Below are positions 44,460 through 53,845 of a DNA stretch of 64,000 nucleotides, in pieces. Origin of the DNA: an uncultured Sphingomonas sp. GTDB lineage: Bacteria > Pseudomonadota > Alphaproteobacteria > Sphingomonadales > Sphingomonadaceae. The DNA is taken from positions 129,001-193,000 of the forward strand of contig NZ_CAKZHV010000059.1 of the NCBI RefSeq assembly GCF_936927845.1. Direction: 5' to 3'. The notes beneath the pieces were generated by a model, which saw nothing but the letters and a program-made list of their open reading frames with translations, was not told the DNA's origin and searched no databases. A program made the translations under genes and the position numbers. Numbering within the stretch: position 1 is the stretch's first letter; every line of letters starts with the position of its first letter.

Positions 44460-44519
44460 TTAAGTCGGAATTAACCTTTTGCGTTCAGAAGCCGGATAGT
44501 TAATTTATCTGGCAGACTC
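44460..44519 (+). promoter_or_regulatory. ctrA promoter region: CtrA box, possible -35/-10, GANTC site
   Basis: TTAA-GTCGGAA-TTAACC at 44460-44476 is an exact TTAA-N7-TTAA(CC) CtrA-binding site. Just downstream TTGCGT (44479-44484) and TAATTT (44501-44506), 16 nt apart, could be -35 and -10. GACTC at 44515-44519 fits GANTC, the CcrM methylation target used by GcrA. This arrangement parallels the autoregulated and methylation-sensitive ctrA promoters of Caulobacter. The exact transcription start is not known. Confidence 0.7.
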
Positions 44520-44566
44520 GCGAGCGAACAGGGCAGCAGCGGGATCTGGAAACCGGGGAACAGCAG

Positions 44567-45268
<702 letters not shown>

Positions 45269-45300
45269 CGAACCAGTTTGTTCCGGCGTTTTCGGACACG

Positions 45301-45332
45301 AAGGCCGCGGCTCCGGGGGGCGCCGCGGCCTT
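45301..45332. terminator. Terminator after ctrA
   Basis: A perfect 11-bp stem (AAGGCCGCGGC with GCCGCGGCCTT) and a 10-nt loop, with TTTTCGC on the plus strand, 33 nt after the ctrA stop. A second hairpin (CTTCGCTTC/GAAGCGAAG, 45360-45381) and repeat copy 3 fill the rest of the 304-nt gap between ctrA and hom; I see no gene there. Confidence 0.8.
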
Positions 45333-45428
45333 TTCGCATCCCACGCATCACCTCTTCTACTTCGCTTCCCTGGAAGCGAAGGGCCGGGGTTGGGTCGATG
45401 CGACACAAAACGCCACCCTTCCCTCCCT

Positions 45429-45510
45429 GTCATCCCGGACTTGATCCGGGATCCCGCTTCTTCGTCCCCGCCGAGAACGAGCGGGACCCCGGACCGAGTC
45501 CGGGGTGACC
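45429..45510. repeat. Dispersed palindromic repeat, copy 3
   Basis: Left arm GTCATCCCGGACTTGATCC plus GGGATCCCGCT (45429-45458), right arm AGCGGGACCCCGG plus ACCGAGTCCGGGGTGAC (45480-45509). The arms pair over 30 positions with T-for-C changes that mostly leave G-U pairs. It is the most regular copy, in the convergent ctrA/hom gap. Confidence 0.88.
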
Positions 45511-45572
45511 GTAAACAAGCAACGCCGGCTCAAATGCTCGCGCGCCCAAGCCGCACGGCGATCCCAGTCACC

Positions 45573-46859
45573 TCACCCCAGGATGTGCATCCACAGCGGC
45601 TCGCCGACCAGGCTCTGCGATCCGCGCAGCCGCTCCAGCGCCGCCGCCACGCAGCGCTCCGGCCCCTCGTGCGTCACGATCGCGACCAGCACCGCCCCGC
45701 CCGGATTGGCGCCGCGCTGAATCAGGCTCTCGATCGACACGCCCGCGTCGCGCATCGCCGCCGCGATCTCGGCCAGCACGCCGACACGGTCCGCGACCGT
45801 GAAGCGCAGATAGGCGCGCCCGCGTCGCTCGCCGCTGTCGGCCGCCTCTGCCGCGACCAGCGCCTCGACCGGCATCGCGAAGGCGGGTCCGAACTCGCCG
45901 CGCGCGATGTCGATCAGGTCGGCGACCACCGCGCTCGCAGTCGGCCCCTCGCCAGCACCCGCGCCCTGGAACAGCAAACGGCCGACGTAATTGCCCTCCG
46001 CCACCACCGCGTTGGTCGCGCCCGTCACGTGCGCCAGCGGATGGTCGGCCGGTACCAGATGCGCATGGACGCGCTGGAACAGCCCGTGCTCCCCCGCTTC
46101 TGCCACGCCGACGAGGCGCACGCGGTAGCCGAGCGCCGCCGCCTCGGCGATGTCCGCGGCGAGCACGTGGCGGATGCCGCTGACCGCCACCGCCGGGAAC
46201 GCCGGCCGCGTGCCGAACGCGATGCTCGCCAGGATCGACAATTTGTGCGCCGCATCTACCCCGTCGATATCGAACGACGGATCGGCCTCGGCGAAGCCCA
46301 GCGCCTGCGCCTCGGCGAGCACGTCGGCGAAATCGCGGCCTTCCGCCTCCATCCGACTCAGGATGAAGTTGCACGTGCCGTTCAAGATGCCAGTGACGCG
46401 CCCGATCGCATTCGCCGCCGCGCCCTCGCGCAGACCCTTGATGACCGGGATGCCGCCCGCGACCGCCGCTTCGAACTTGAGCGCGACGCCAGCCTTCTCC
46501 GCCGCCGCGCCGAGCTCCAGCCCGTGATGCGCCAGCATCGCCTTGTTCGCGGTGACGAAGCCCTTCCCCGCCGCCAGCGTCGCGCGCGCAAGCGCCAGCG
46601 CCGGCCCGTCGGCACCACCGACCAGCTCGACCACCACGTCGGCGTCGCTTGCGGCAAGCTGCGTCGTGTCGTCGACCCAGGCAAAGCGCGACAGGTCGAT
46701 CCCGCGATCCTTGCTGCGATCGCGTGCCGACACCGCCACGACCTCGATCGGCCGCCCCGCACGCCGCGTGATCAGCGCGCGGTTCTCCTCCAGCAGGCGG
46801 ATCACGCCGCCACCCACCGTGCCCAGCCCCGCCAGCGCCACCTTCAGCGTATCCGCCAT
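45573..46859 (-). CDS. hom: Homoserine dehydrogenase
   Basis: 428 residues. NAD(P)-dependent reduction of aspartate semialdehyde to homoserine for threonine and methionine. The nucleotide fold begins ALAGLGTVGGGVIRLL; the catalytic region has VTANKAMLAHHG, EAAVAGGIPVIK and NGTCNFILSRM; a C-terminal ACT domain (LRFTVADRVGVLAEIAAAMRDAGVSIESLIQ) allows feedback control by an amino acid. The ATG at 46859 has AGGGGCGAAGAAC before it; a 37-codon longer frame is Arg-rich and rejected. metZ, further right, uses the homoserine branch product. Confidence 0.96.
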   Translation of the reverse strand: MADTLKVALAGLGTVGGGVIRLLEENRALITRRAGRPIEVVAVSARDRSKDRGIDLSRFAWVDDTTQLAASDADVVVELVGGADGPALALARATLAAGKGFVTANKAMLAHHGLELGAAAEKAGVALKFEAAVAGGIPVIKGLREGAAANAIGRVTGILNGTCNFILSRMEAEGRDFADVLAEAQALGFAEADPSFDIDGVDAAHKLSILASIAFGTRPAFPAVAVSGIRHVLAADIAEAAALGYRVRLVGVAEAGEHGLFQRVHAHLVPADHPLAHVTGATNAVVAEGNYVGRLLFQGAGAGEGPTASAVVADLIDIARGEFGPAFAMPVEALVAAEAADSGERRGRAYLRFTVADRVGVLAEIAAAMRDAGVSIESLIQRGANPGGAVLVAIVTHEGPERCVAAALERLRGSQSLVGEPLWMHILG

Positions 46860-46975
46860 GTTCTTCGCCCCTTGTCGCTCGGCCTCAGCGCCTAAGCGAG
46901 CACCGCGCAGGTGTCGAGCGCGCGCACCTTTGCCGCGCCTGCGCGTTGAATGGCGACCACCACGGAGCAACCGAC

Positions 46976-47371
46976 ATGCAGATCACGCGGAGCGGCCAGC
47001 AGCCGTCCACCACGGGCAATCCCGACTGGTTCACCGGCACCGTCCGCGTCGACCCGCTGTTCGCCGCCGAGCCGCCCTCGCAGGTCGCCGGCGCCCATGT
47101 CACCTTCGAACCCGGCGCGCGCACCAACTGGCACACGCACCCGCTCGGCCAGACGCTGATCGTCACCTTCGGCCGCGGCTGGGTTCAGCGCGAGGGCGAG
47201 CCGATCGCCGAGATACGCGCGGGCGACGTCGTCCGCTTCGCCGCCGACGAGCGTCACTGGCACGGCGCCAGCGCGAACAGCGCGATGTCGCACATCGCGA
47301 TCCAGGAAAGCGTGAACGGCAGCGCGGTGACGTGGCTCGAACCCGTCAGCGACGCGGATTACCGTCGCTGA
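46976..47371 (+). CDS. Single-domain cupin protein
   Basis: 131 residues. The cupin metal ligands are visible: His53 and His55 (TNWHTHPLGQTL), Gln59 or Glu equivalent, and His94/His96 (ADERHWHGAS). VRVDPLFAAEPPSQVAGAHVTFEPGAR is the opening of the cupin group often found fused to carboxymuconolactone decarboxylases and close to E. coli YgiD/YhhW-like small cupins. The reaction is unknown. ATG at 46976 has GGAG 8 nt upstream. Confidence 0.85.
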   Translation: MQITRSGQQPSTTGNPDWFTGTVRVDPLFAAEPPSQVAGAHVTFEPGARTNWHTHPLGQTLIVTFGRGWVQREGEPIAEIRAGDVVRFAADERHWHGASANSAMSHIAIQESVNGSAVTWLEPVSDADYRR

Positions 47372-47447
47372 CGCGCCACACCCGGTCGCCCCCACACGGT
47401 TGCTCCCGCGCAGTTGCATTACGGCGCTCCGCCCGCGATGACGGGGC

Positions 47448-49427
47448 ATGACCCGCCCCAGCGCAGCCCCAACCACCACGCTCGCCACCCCGACCGGCGT
47501 CCCCGAACTGACGCTGCGCGGCATCGTGCTCGGCGGCGTCATCACGCTGCTGTTCACCGCCGCCAACGCGTATCTCGGGTTGAAGGTCGGGCTGACGTTC
47601 GCGACCTCCATCCCCGCGGCCGTGATCTCGATGGCGGTGCTCCGACTGCTGCCGGGCAGCAACATGCTCGAGAACAACATCGTGCAGACGATCGCGTCGG
47701 CGGCGGGCACGCTCGCTGCGATCGTGTTCGTGCTGCCCGGCCTCGTCATGATCGGCTGGTGGAACGGCTTTCCGTTCTGGACGACCAGCGCGATCACCGC
47801 GACCGGCGGCATCCTGGGCGTGATGTTCTCGGTCCCCTTGCGCCGCGCGCTCGTGGTCGGGGGCGACCTGCCCTACCCCGAGGGCCGCGCCGCGGCTGAG
47901 GTGTTGCAGGCCGGATCGAACACGCAAGTCGGCGTTAAGGAGAGCGAGGCGGGGCTGCGCGTGCTGGTGCGCGGCTCGTTGGTCTCCGCGCTGTTCGCGA
48001 TCCTCACGCAGATGAAGCTCGCCGCCGCCGAGGCCGCGACCTGGTTCCGCGTCGGCTCGGGCGCGACGGGCATCGCGGGCGGGCTGTCGTTCGCGCTGTT
48101 CGGCGTCGGGCACCTCGTCGGCCTGTCGGTGGGCTTGGCACAGGCGGTCGGGCTCGTCACCGGCTGGTTCATCCTGCTGCCGTTCCTGACCGCGCAGGCG
48201 CCCTCGACGCTCGGTGTCGAGGAATGGGCGAGCACCATCTTCCGCCAGGACGTGCGTTTCTTCGGCGCGGGCGTGATCGGCGTCGCCGCGATCTGGACCC
48301 TGCTCAAGATCGCGGGGCCGGTCGTCGGCGGCATTCGCGGTGCACTCGCCGCCAGCGCGGCACGGGGCAGCGGCGAGACGCTCGCGCTGGAGGAACGCGA
48401 CCTGCCGATCGGCATCGTCGCCGCGGGCGCGGTCGCCGTCCTGCTGCCGATCGCGTGGCTGTTGTGGAGCGTGCTGTCGGGCGGGCCGCTCGCGGGCTCT
48501 GCCGCGCTGCTGATCGCGGGCGCGCTCGTCTTCGTCGTCGTCGTCGGGCTGATGATCGCCGCGGTGACGGGCTACATGGCAGGGTTGATCGGTGCGTCCA
48601 ACTCGCCCGTGTCGGGGATCGGCATCCTCGCGGTGCTCGCCGCCTCGCTGCTGCTCGTCGGGCTGGTCGGACGCGACGTGGCACCCGAACAGACGCAGGC
48701 GCTCGTCGCCTATGCGCTGATCGTCACCGGCATCGTGTTCGGCATCGCCACAATCGCCAACGACAACCTCCAGGACCTGAAGACCGGGCAACTCGTCGGC
48801 GCGACGCCGTGGAAGCAGCAGGTGGCCCTCATCATCGGCGTCGTGTTCGGCTCGATCGTGATCGCGCCGGTGCTCGATCTGCTCCAGACCGCGTTCGGCT
48901 TCGCAGGCGCCCCAGGTGCCGGCCCCAACGCGCTCGCCGCGCCGCAGGCCGGGCTGATCTCCGCACTCGCGCAAGGGGTGCTCGGCGGCAACCTCAACTG
49001 GTCGATGCTCGGCTGGGGTGCGGTCGCGGGCGTGATCTTCATCGCCATGGACGCAGCGCTCGGGCGCGCGGGGCGGCTCCGGCTGCCCCCGCTCGCGATC
49101 GGGATTGGCATCTACCTGCCGATGGCGGTGATCCTGCCCGTCACGATCGGCGCGGTCGTGGGCCACCTCTACGACCGTTGGGCCGACCGCACCCGCGACG
49201 CCGAGTTCGCACGGCGCCTCGGCGTGCTCGTCGCGACCGGCATGATCGTCGGCGAGTCGCTGTGGCAGGTCGTGTTCGCGGGCATCGTCGCCGCGACGGG
49301 CAGCGACGCGCCGCTCGCGGTGGTCGGCCCCGCCTTCACCCACGTCGCGCTGATCGGCGGGACGGTGCTGTTTCTGACGCTGGTCTGGTGGCTCTACCGC
49401 GGCACCAAGCGCGAAGCGATCGCCTGA
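47448..49427 (+). CDS. OPT-family oligopeptide transporter
   Basis: 659 residues with about 14-16 membrane helices. The N-terminal family motif AANAYLGLKVGLTFATSIPAAVISM, SNMLENNIVQTIASAAGT and GGDLPYPEGRAAAEVLQAG are signatures of bacterial OPT permeases, which take up oligopeptides or metal-chelate compounds. C-terminal parts LAIGIGIYLPMAVILPVTIGAVVGH and GESLWQVVFAGIVAATG agree. Single gene, with no peptidase or regulator adjacent. Confidence 0.94.
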   Translation: MTRPSAAPTTTLATPTGVPELTLRGIVLGGVITLLFTAANAYLGLKVGLTFATSIPAAVISMAVLRLLPGSNMLENNIVQTIASAAGTLAAIVFVLPGLVMIGWWNGFPFWTTSAITATGGILGVMFSVPLRRALVVGGDLPYPEGRAAAEVLQAGSNTQVGVKESEAGLRVLVRGSLVSALFAILTQMKLAAAEAATWFRVGSGATGIAGGLSFALFGVGHLVGLSVGLAQAVGLVTGWFILLPFLTAQAPSTLGVEEWASTIFRQDVRFFGAGVIGVAAIWTLLKIAGPVVGGIRGALAASAARGSGETLALEERDLPIGIVAAGAVAVLLPIAWLLWSVLSGGPLAGSAALLIAGALVFVVVVGLMIAAVTGYMAGLIGASNSPVSGIGILAVLAASLLLVGLVGRDVAPEQTQALVAYALIVTGIVFGIATIANDNLQDLKTGQLVGATPWKQQVALIIGVVFGSIVIAPVLDLLQTAFGFAGAPGAGPNALAAPQAGLISALAQGVLGGNLNWSMLGWGAVAGVIFIAMDAALGRAGRLRLPPLAIGIGIYLPMAVILPVTIGAVVGHLYDRWADRTRDAEFARRLGVLVATGMIVGESLWQVVFAGIVAATGSDAPLAVVGPAFTHVALIGGTVLFLTLVWWLYRGTKREAIA

Positions 49428-49447
49428 CCGCATTCGGTACCAAGCAC

Positions 49448-49530
49448 CGTCATCCCGGACTTGATCCGGGATCCCGCTGCCTTCTACGCCACGTTTAAAA
49501 AGCGGGACCCCGGATCAAGTCAAGGGTCAC
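49448..49530. repeat. Dispersed palindromic repeat, copy 4
   Basis: GTCATCCCGGACTTGATCC plus GGGATCCCGCT on the left (49449-49478) and AGCGGGACCCCGGATCAAGT on the right (49501-49520), then a decayed end (CAAGGGTCAC). It sits in the convergent gap between the OPT gene and the MlaA-type gene. Confidence 0.85.
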
Positions 49531-49554
49531 GAGAAGGGCGTGTTAGGTCGCCAA

Positions 49555-50703
49555 TCAAGCCGCCGGCACCCGCTCCGCATCGGTCGCCGTCGGCGCAACC
49601 ACGTCGCTCATCGCAGCCCCACCACCATTGTCGTTCGCGGCCGCCGGCACCGGCTCGGCGCGCGGCGCGTCGGCGGCGGTGGGCACATTCGCCGGCGCAG
49701 GCGTACTGGCCGGCGCAGGCGCACTCTCCGTCGGCTTCTCCGCACGGATCGGTCGCCCGCGCTCATCGACGTCGGCGGGCGGCTCGGTCATGCCGCCGAC
49801 CAGCGGCTGACCGCGCTTCAACGCGTCGATCTCGGCCTGGCGGCGCTGCAGATAGAAGGTGCGCGAATTGGCGTACGGATCGTCGACATTGTCGTGCAGT
49901 TTCTTCAGCGTATCGTCGAACTCGGACCGGTGATCGAGGATGCTGAGCGCGGCGAAGGGAACAACGAACGCCGGCTTGGTGACGCGGCTGCCATAGGTAA
50001 ACGGCAGGATCAGCCGGTCGATCGCGCCGCCGAACAGGTCGCGCAGCGTCGTTGGACCCGTGATCGGCAGGAACAGGAACGGTCCGTTCGGCACGCCGTA
50101 GAAGCCCAGCGTGTTGGCAAAGCCGTTGCTGCGCCGCGGCAGCTTGAACGGCTTCTTCTTGGCGACGTCAAAGATGCCGGCGACGCCCGCGGTGGTATTG
50201 ATCGCGAAGCGCGCGAAGGTTTCGGCCGCCTTGCCGATCTTGTGCTGCAGCAGGAAGTTCACGAACACGACCGGTTCACGAAAATTGTACAGGAAGTTGT
50301 GGATGCCTTTGCGCACCTCGCGCGGCAGCGTCTTCTTGTACGCGCGCGCGGCGGGGCCGGTGATCGCGTCGTCGACCGCCTGCGTCGCCTTGAACGCGGT
50401 TTCGTTGACCGATCGGAACGGATCGGGCGCGATCCCGCGGCGCTCGCCGGTGACGACGATGTCGCTCCCGACGCCCGCGCCGCCCTGCGCGGCGGCCGGC
50501 GGCAGCGTGCGGACGACCGGCGGCGGTGTGATCTCGGGTTCGGCGCCCTGATCGACGACGGGCTCGGCCTGCTGCATCGACACGGGGGGCGCTGCGACGG
50601 CTTCGATGGAGGCACCGGCGGGCTGATCGGCGAACAGCGCGGTCTCGAACGCACCCGGCGTCATCGCGGCGACCGACACGCTGGTCCAAAGCAACAGGCT
50701 CAA
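49555..50703 (-). CDS. mlaA: MlaA/VacJ-family outer-membrane lipid protein, no lipobox
   Basis: 382 residues. The MlaA domain lies about 92-310: DPFRSVNETAFKATQAVDDAI, LPREVRKGIHNFLYNFREPVVFVNFLLQ, GFANTLGFYGVPNGPFLFLPITGPTTLRDLFG and LDHRSEFDDTLKKLHDN. MlaA removes misplaced phospholipids from the outer leaflet. The start is a TTG (50703) with AGGAG 7 nt before it. The N-terminus MSLLLWTSVSVAAM looks like a weak signal, but the protein contains no Cys at all, so it cannot be a lipoprotein. Residues 80-90 read SDIVVTGERRG, like the TonB-box region of sphingomonad receptors. A Pro/Ala tail with AANDN follows. Confidence 0.85.
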   Translation of the reverse strand: MSLLLWTSVSVAAMTPGAFETALFADQPAGASIEAVAAPPVSMQQAEPVVDQGAEPEITPPPVVRTLPPAAAQGGAGVGSDIVVTGERRGIAPDPFRSVNETAFKATQAVDDAITGPAARAYKKTLPREVRKGIHNFLYNFREPVVFVNFLLQHKIGKAAETFARFAINTTAGVAGIFDVAKKKPFKLPRRSNGFANTLGFYGVPNGPFLFLPITGPTTLRDLFGGAIDRLILPFTYGSRVTKPAFVVPFAALSILDHRSEFDDTLKKLHDNVDDPYANSRTFYLQRRQAEIDALKRGQPLVGGMTEPPADVDERGRPIRAEKPTESAPAPASTPAPANVPTAADAPRAEPVPAAANDNGGGAAMSDVVAPTATDAERVPAA

Positions 50704-50820
50704 TCGTCGGCTCCTAGCAGCCGGTGCCCGCCGCCCGGAACACCGGCCAGCGCGACACCGCGCGTCCGGCTAGTACAAAGCCCGCTTGCAACGCACAACC
50801 GGGGCGCAGCGCAGCGAGCG

Positions 50821-52815
50821 TCAGGCGTCGATCGCTTCCTCATCCAGTCGCGCTGCATTCTCCTGGATGAACGCGAAACGGTGCGCCGGATTGGTCCCCA
50901 TCAACCGGTCGACCAGGTCCTTCACCCCCGCGCGCTCCTCATATTTCTGCGGCAGCGTGATGCGGATCAGCGAGCGGGAGCCTGGGTCCATCGTCGTTTC
51001 GCGCAACTGCCCCGGGTTCATCTCACCGAGCCCCTTGAACCGCGCGACCTCGACCTTCTTGCCGCGGAACGCGGTGCGCTCCAGCTCGGCGCGATGCGCG
51101 TCGTCGCGCGCGTACAGGCTCTTCGCGCCATGCGTCAGTCGGTAGAGCGGCGGCTGCGCGAGGTAGAGATGCCCGCGGCGAACGATGTCGGGCATTTCCT
51201 GAAAGAAGAACGTCATCAGCAACGTCGCGATATGCGCGCCGTCGACGTCGGCGTCGGTCATGATGATGACCTTCTCGTAGCGCAGATTTTCCGCGACGCA
51301 GTCCTTGCGCGTCCCGCACCCCAGCGCCAGGCCAAGATCGGCGATCTCCTGGTTCGCCAGGATCTTGGCGCTCGTCGCGCTGGCGACGTTCAAAATCTTG
51401 CCGCGGATCGGCAGGATCGCCTGCGTCTTGCGGTCACGTGCCTGCTTGGCACTTCCGCCCGCCGAATCACCCTCGACGATGAACAGCTCGGTGCCCGCCG
51501 GCGCGTCGGCCGAACAGTCGGTCAGCTTGCCCGGCAGCCGCAGCTTCCTCGCACTCGTCGCGGTCTTGCGCTTGACCTCGCGCTCCTGCTTGCGCCTGAG
51601 CCGCTCGTCCATCCGCTCCAGCACGTAGCCGAGCAGCGCACGCCCGCGCTCCATGTTGTGGCTAAGCCAATGATCGAAATGGTCGCGCACCGCCTTTTCG
51701 ACCAGCCCCGCGGCTTCCGGGCTGGTCAGCCGGTCCTTGGTCTGGCTCTGGAACTGCGGATCGCGGATGAAGACGGACAGCATCAGCTCGCTTCCGACCA
51801 TCACGTCGTCCGCGGTCAGCTCCTTCGCGCGCTTGTTGTTCACCAGCTCGCCGAACTGGCGCAGCCCGCGCACCAGCGCCTGACGCAGACCCTGCTCGTG
51901 CGTGCCGCCGTCCGGGGTCGGGATCGTGTTGCAATACCAGCTATAGCTGCCCTCGCTCCACAGCGGCCAGGCCACCGCCCACTCGACCTTGCCCATCTTC
52001 ATGCCGCCCGGACCATCGGCGAAGTCCTGCGTGCCCGAGAACGCGTCCGCGGTCGCACACTCGCGCCCGCCCAGCTGCTCGCGCAGGTGATCGGCCAGCC
52101 CGCCCGGAAACTGGAACACCGCCTCCGCCGGGGTATCGTCCGAGATGATTGTGGCCGCGCACTTCCAGCGGATCTCGACGCCGGCGAACAGATACGCCTT
52201 CGACCGCGCCAGCTTGTACAGCCGCGCCGGCTTGAAGCTCAGCTCGGGCCCGAAGATCTCCTGGTCGGGCACGAACGACACGCTCGTTCCGCGCCGGTTG
52301 GGCGCCGCGCCGACATGCTCCAGCGCGCCGACCGTCACGCCGCGGCTGAACCGCTGACGGTACAATTGCCGCTCGCGCGCGACCTCGACCACCGTTTCCG
52401 CCGACAGAGCGTTCACCACCGATACGCCGACGCCGTGCAGCCCGCCGCTCGTCGCATACGCCTTGCCCGCAAACTTGCCGCCCGAGTGGAGCGTCGACAG
52501 GATGACCTCCAACGCCGACTTGTCGGGAAACTTCGGGTGCGGGTCGACCGGGATGCCGCGACCATTGTCGGTGATCGTCAGCCGGTTGCCCGGCTCCAGC
52601 GTCACCTCGATTCGCGTCGCGTGACCCGCGACCGCCTCGTCCATCGCATTGTCGAGCACCTCGGCCGCCAGGTGATGCAGCGCGCGCTCGTCGGTGCCGC
52701 CGACGTACATGCCGGGCCGGCGGCGCACGGGCTCCAGCCCTTCCAGCACCTCGATCGATGACGCGTCGTAATCGCCGGCGCTCGTGGTGGATGAGGCAAA
52801 GAGATCGTCGGCCAT
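50821..52815 (-). CDS. parE: DNA topoisomerase IV subunit B
   Basis: 664 residues. The GHKL ATPase has EVLDNAMDEAVAGHA, TDNGRGIPVDPHPKF and GGLHGVGVSVVNALS. The transducer follows, then the Toprim domain with FIVEGDSAGGSAKQARDR and IMTDADVDGAHIATLL. The tail LMGTNPAHRFAFIQENAA is typical of ParE rather than GyrB, which would have an extra insert and be about 800 residues. It unlinks daughter chromosomes with ParC. The usual ParE sequence in the EGDSAGGSA quinolone region is present. Confidence 0.95.
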   Translation of the reverse strand: MADDLFASSTTSAGDYDASSIEVLEGLEPVRRRPGMYVGGTDERALHHLAAEVLDNAMDEAVAGHATRIEVTLEPGNRLTITDNGRGIPVDPHPKFPDKSALEVILSTLHSGGKFAGKAYATSGGLHGVGVSVVNALSAETVVEVARERQLYRQRFSRGVTVGALEHVGAAPNRRGTSVSFVPDQEIFGPELSFKPARLYKLARSKAYLFAGVEIRWKCAATIISDDTPAEAVFQFPGGLADHLREQLGGRECATADAFSGTQDFADGPGGMKMGKVEWAVAWPLWSEGSYSWYCNTIPTPDGGTHEQGLRQALVRGLRQFGELVNNKRAKELTADDVMVGSELMLSVFIRDPQFQSQTKDRLTSPEAAGLVEKAVRDHFDHWLSHNMERGRALLGYVLERMDERLRRKQEREVKRKTATSARKLRLPGKLTDCSADAPAGTELFIVEGDSAGGSAKQARDRKTQAILPIRGKILNVASATSAKILANQEIADLGLALGCGTRKDCVAENLRYEKVIIMTDADVDGAHIATLLMTFFFQEMPDIVRRGHLYLAQPPLYRLTHGAKSLYARDDAHRAELERTAFRGKKVEVARFKGLGEMNPGQLRETTMDPGSRSLIRITLPQKYEERAGVKDLVDRLMGTNPAHRFAFIQENAARLDEEAIDA

Positions 52816-52930
52816 GCTTCGCTATACGCCAGCGTGACCGTGAACAGAAGGGGCACAACATCGCAACAATTTGTCACGCAACATAATGCCGGATCGGGTG
52901 GTTCTGCGGCCAAGTTTACGGGAGGTTATA

Positions 52931-53803
52931 ATGAAGGTTAAGCTCATCGCCGGCGCAGCCGCGCTTCTCACCGCCACGCCCGCGCTCGCGCAGGAAGTCA
53001 CCACCGGTTTCAGCGGCATCTACGTCGGTGCGGCGGGCGGCTACGACGTGCAGGGCAACGATCGCGGCTCGTCGATCCTGTTCGACCGCAACCTCGACGG
53101 TCGCTTCGGTGACACGGTGACGACCGCGGCCGGCGCCAACGCCTTCTCGCCCGGTTTCTGCAACGGTCGCGCGACCAGCGTGAACGCACCCGGCCGCACC
53201 GCGACCGCCGCACCGACCGTTCCCGCCGGCACCGGGTGCCGCAACGACAAGGACGGCTGGTCCTATTACGGGCGCATCGGCGCCGATCAGCAGATGGGTC
53301 GCTTCGTCGTCGGCGTCGTGGGCGAGTTCGGCAAGACCGAGATCAACGACAGCGTCTCGGCCTATTCGACCACGCCGGCCAATTACGTGATGTACCGCGA
53401 GATCAGCTGGGAAGCCGGCATCCGCGCACGCGCCGGTTACACACCGAACGATTCGACGTTGTTCTACGGCACCTTCGGCCCCGGCTACGCGCGGATCGAT
53501 CGCGAGTTCTTCACCACCAACACCGCCAATTCGTTCGCACAGCGTGGCAAGCGCAACCAGTTCGGCATCCAGGGTGGCGGCGGCGTCGAGCAGCGCATCG
53601 GGAACAACTTCTCGATCGGGCTCGAATATCTGTTCCACCAATATGACGACAGCGACTACCGCGTGCGCGCGGGTTCGACCGGCACCACGCCCGCGACCAA
53701 CCCGTTTATCCTGACGCCCAACACCGGCGGCACCGACTTCGCGCGCAGCGACAACAACTTCCGCTGGCACTCGATCCGCGCCACGGCGGCATTCCGCTTC
53801 TGA
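52931..53803 (+). CDS. Outer-membrane beta-barrel protein (Omp25/porin-like)
   Basis: 290 residues. A signal peptide MKVKLIAGAAALLTATPALA ends before QEV. The barrel is made of alternating strands (FSGIYVGAAGGYDVQG, WSYYGRIGADQQMGRFVVGVVGEFG, SWEAGIRARAGYTPNDSTLFYGTFGPGYA, FSIGLEYLFHQYD) and ends in a C-terminal Phe (SIRATAAFRF), the signal for BAM. This is the eight-stranded OmpA-like/Omp25 family common in alphaproteobacteria. One Cys pair sits in a long first loop. GGAGG lies 5 nt before the ATG. It is divergent from parE. Confidence 0.9.
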   Translation: MKVKLIAGAAALLTATPALAQEVTTGFSGIYVGAAGGYDVQGNDRGSSILFDRNLDGRFGDTVTTAAGANAFSPGFCNGRATSVNAPGRTATAAPTVPAGTGCRNDKDGWSYYGRIGADQQMGRFVVGVVGEFGKTEINDSVSAYSTTPANYVMYREISWEAGIRARAGYTPNDSTLFYGTFGPGYARIDREFFTTNTANSFAQRGKRNQFGIQGGGGVEQRIGNNFSIGLEYLFHQYDDSDYRVRAGSTGTTPATNPFILTPNTGGTDFARSDNNFRWHSIRATAAFRF

Positions 53804-53845
53804 TCCTTCACCATCGGGCCGGCGTCCGCGCGTCGGCCCGATGGC

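Noticed and set aside
47346..49433. A 695-codon minus-strand frame opposite the OPT transporter
   Set aside because: Charged, repetitive R/D/Q/H translation with no hydrophobic pattern; it is the complement of a clear membrane transporter gene.
49540..52761. A 1073-codon plus-strand open frame opposite mlaA and parE
   Set aside because: Its translation is Arg/Ala/His-rich with no domain and it mirrors two well-identified genes. It is a GC-rich antisense shadow.
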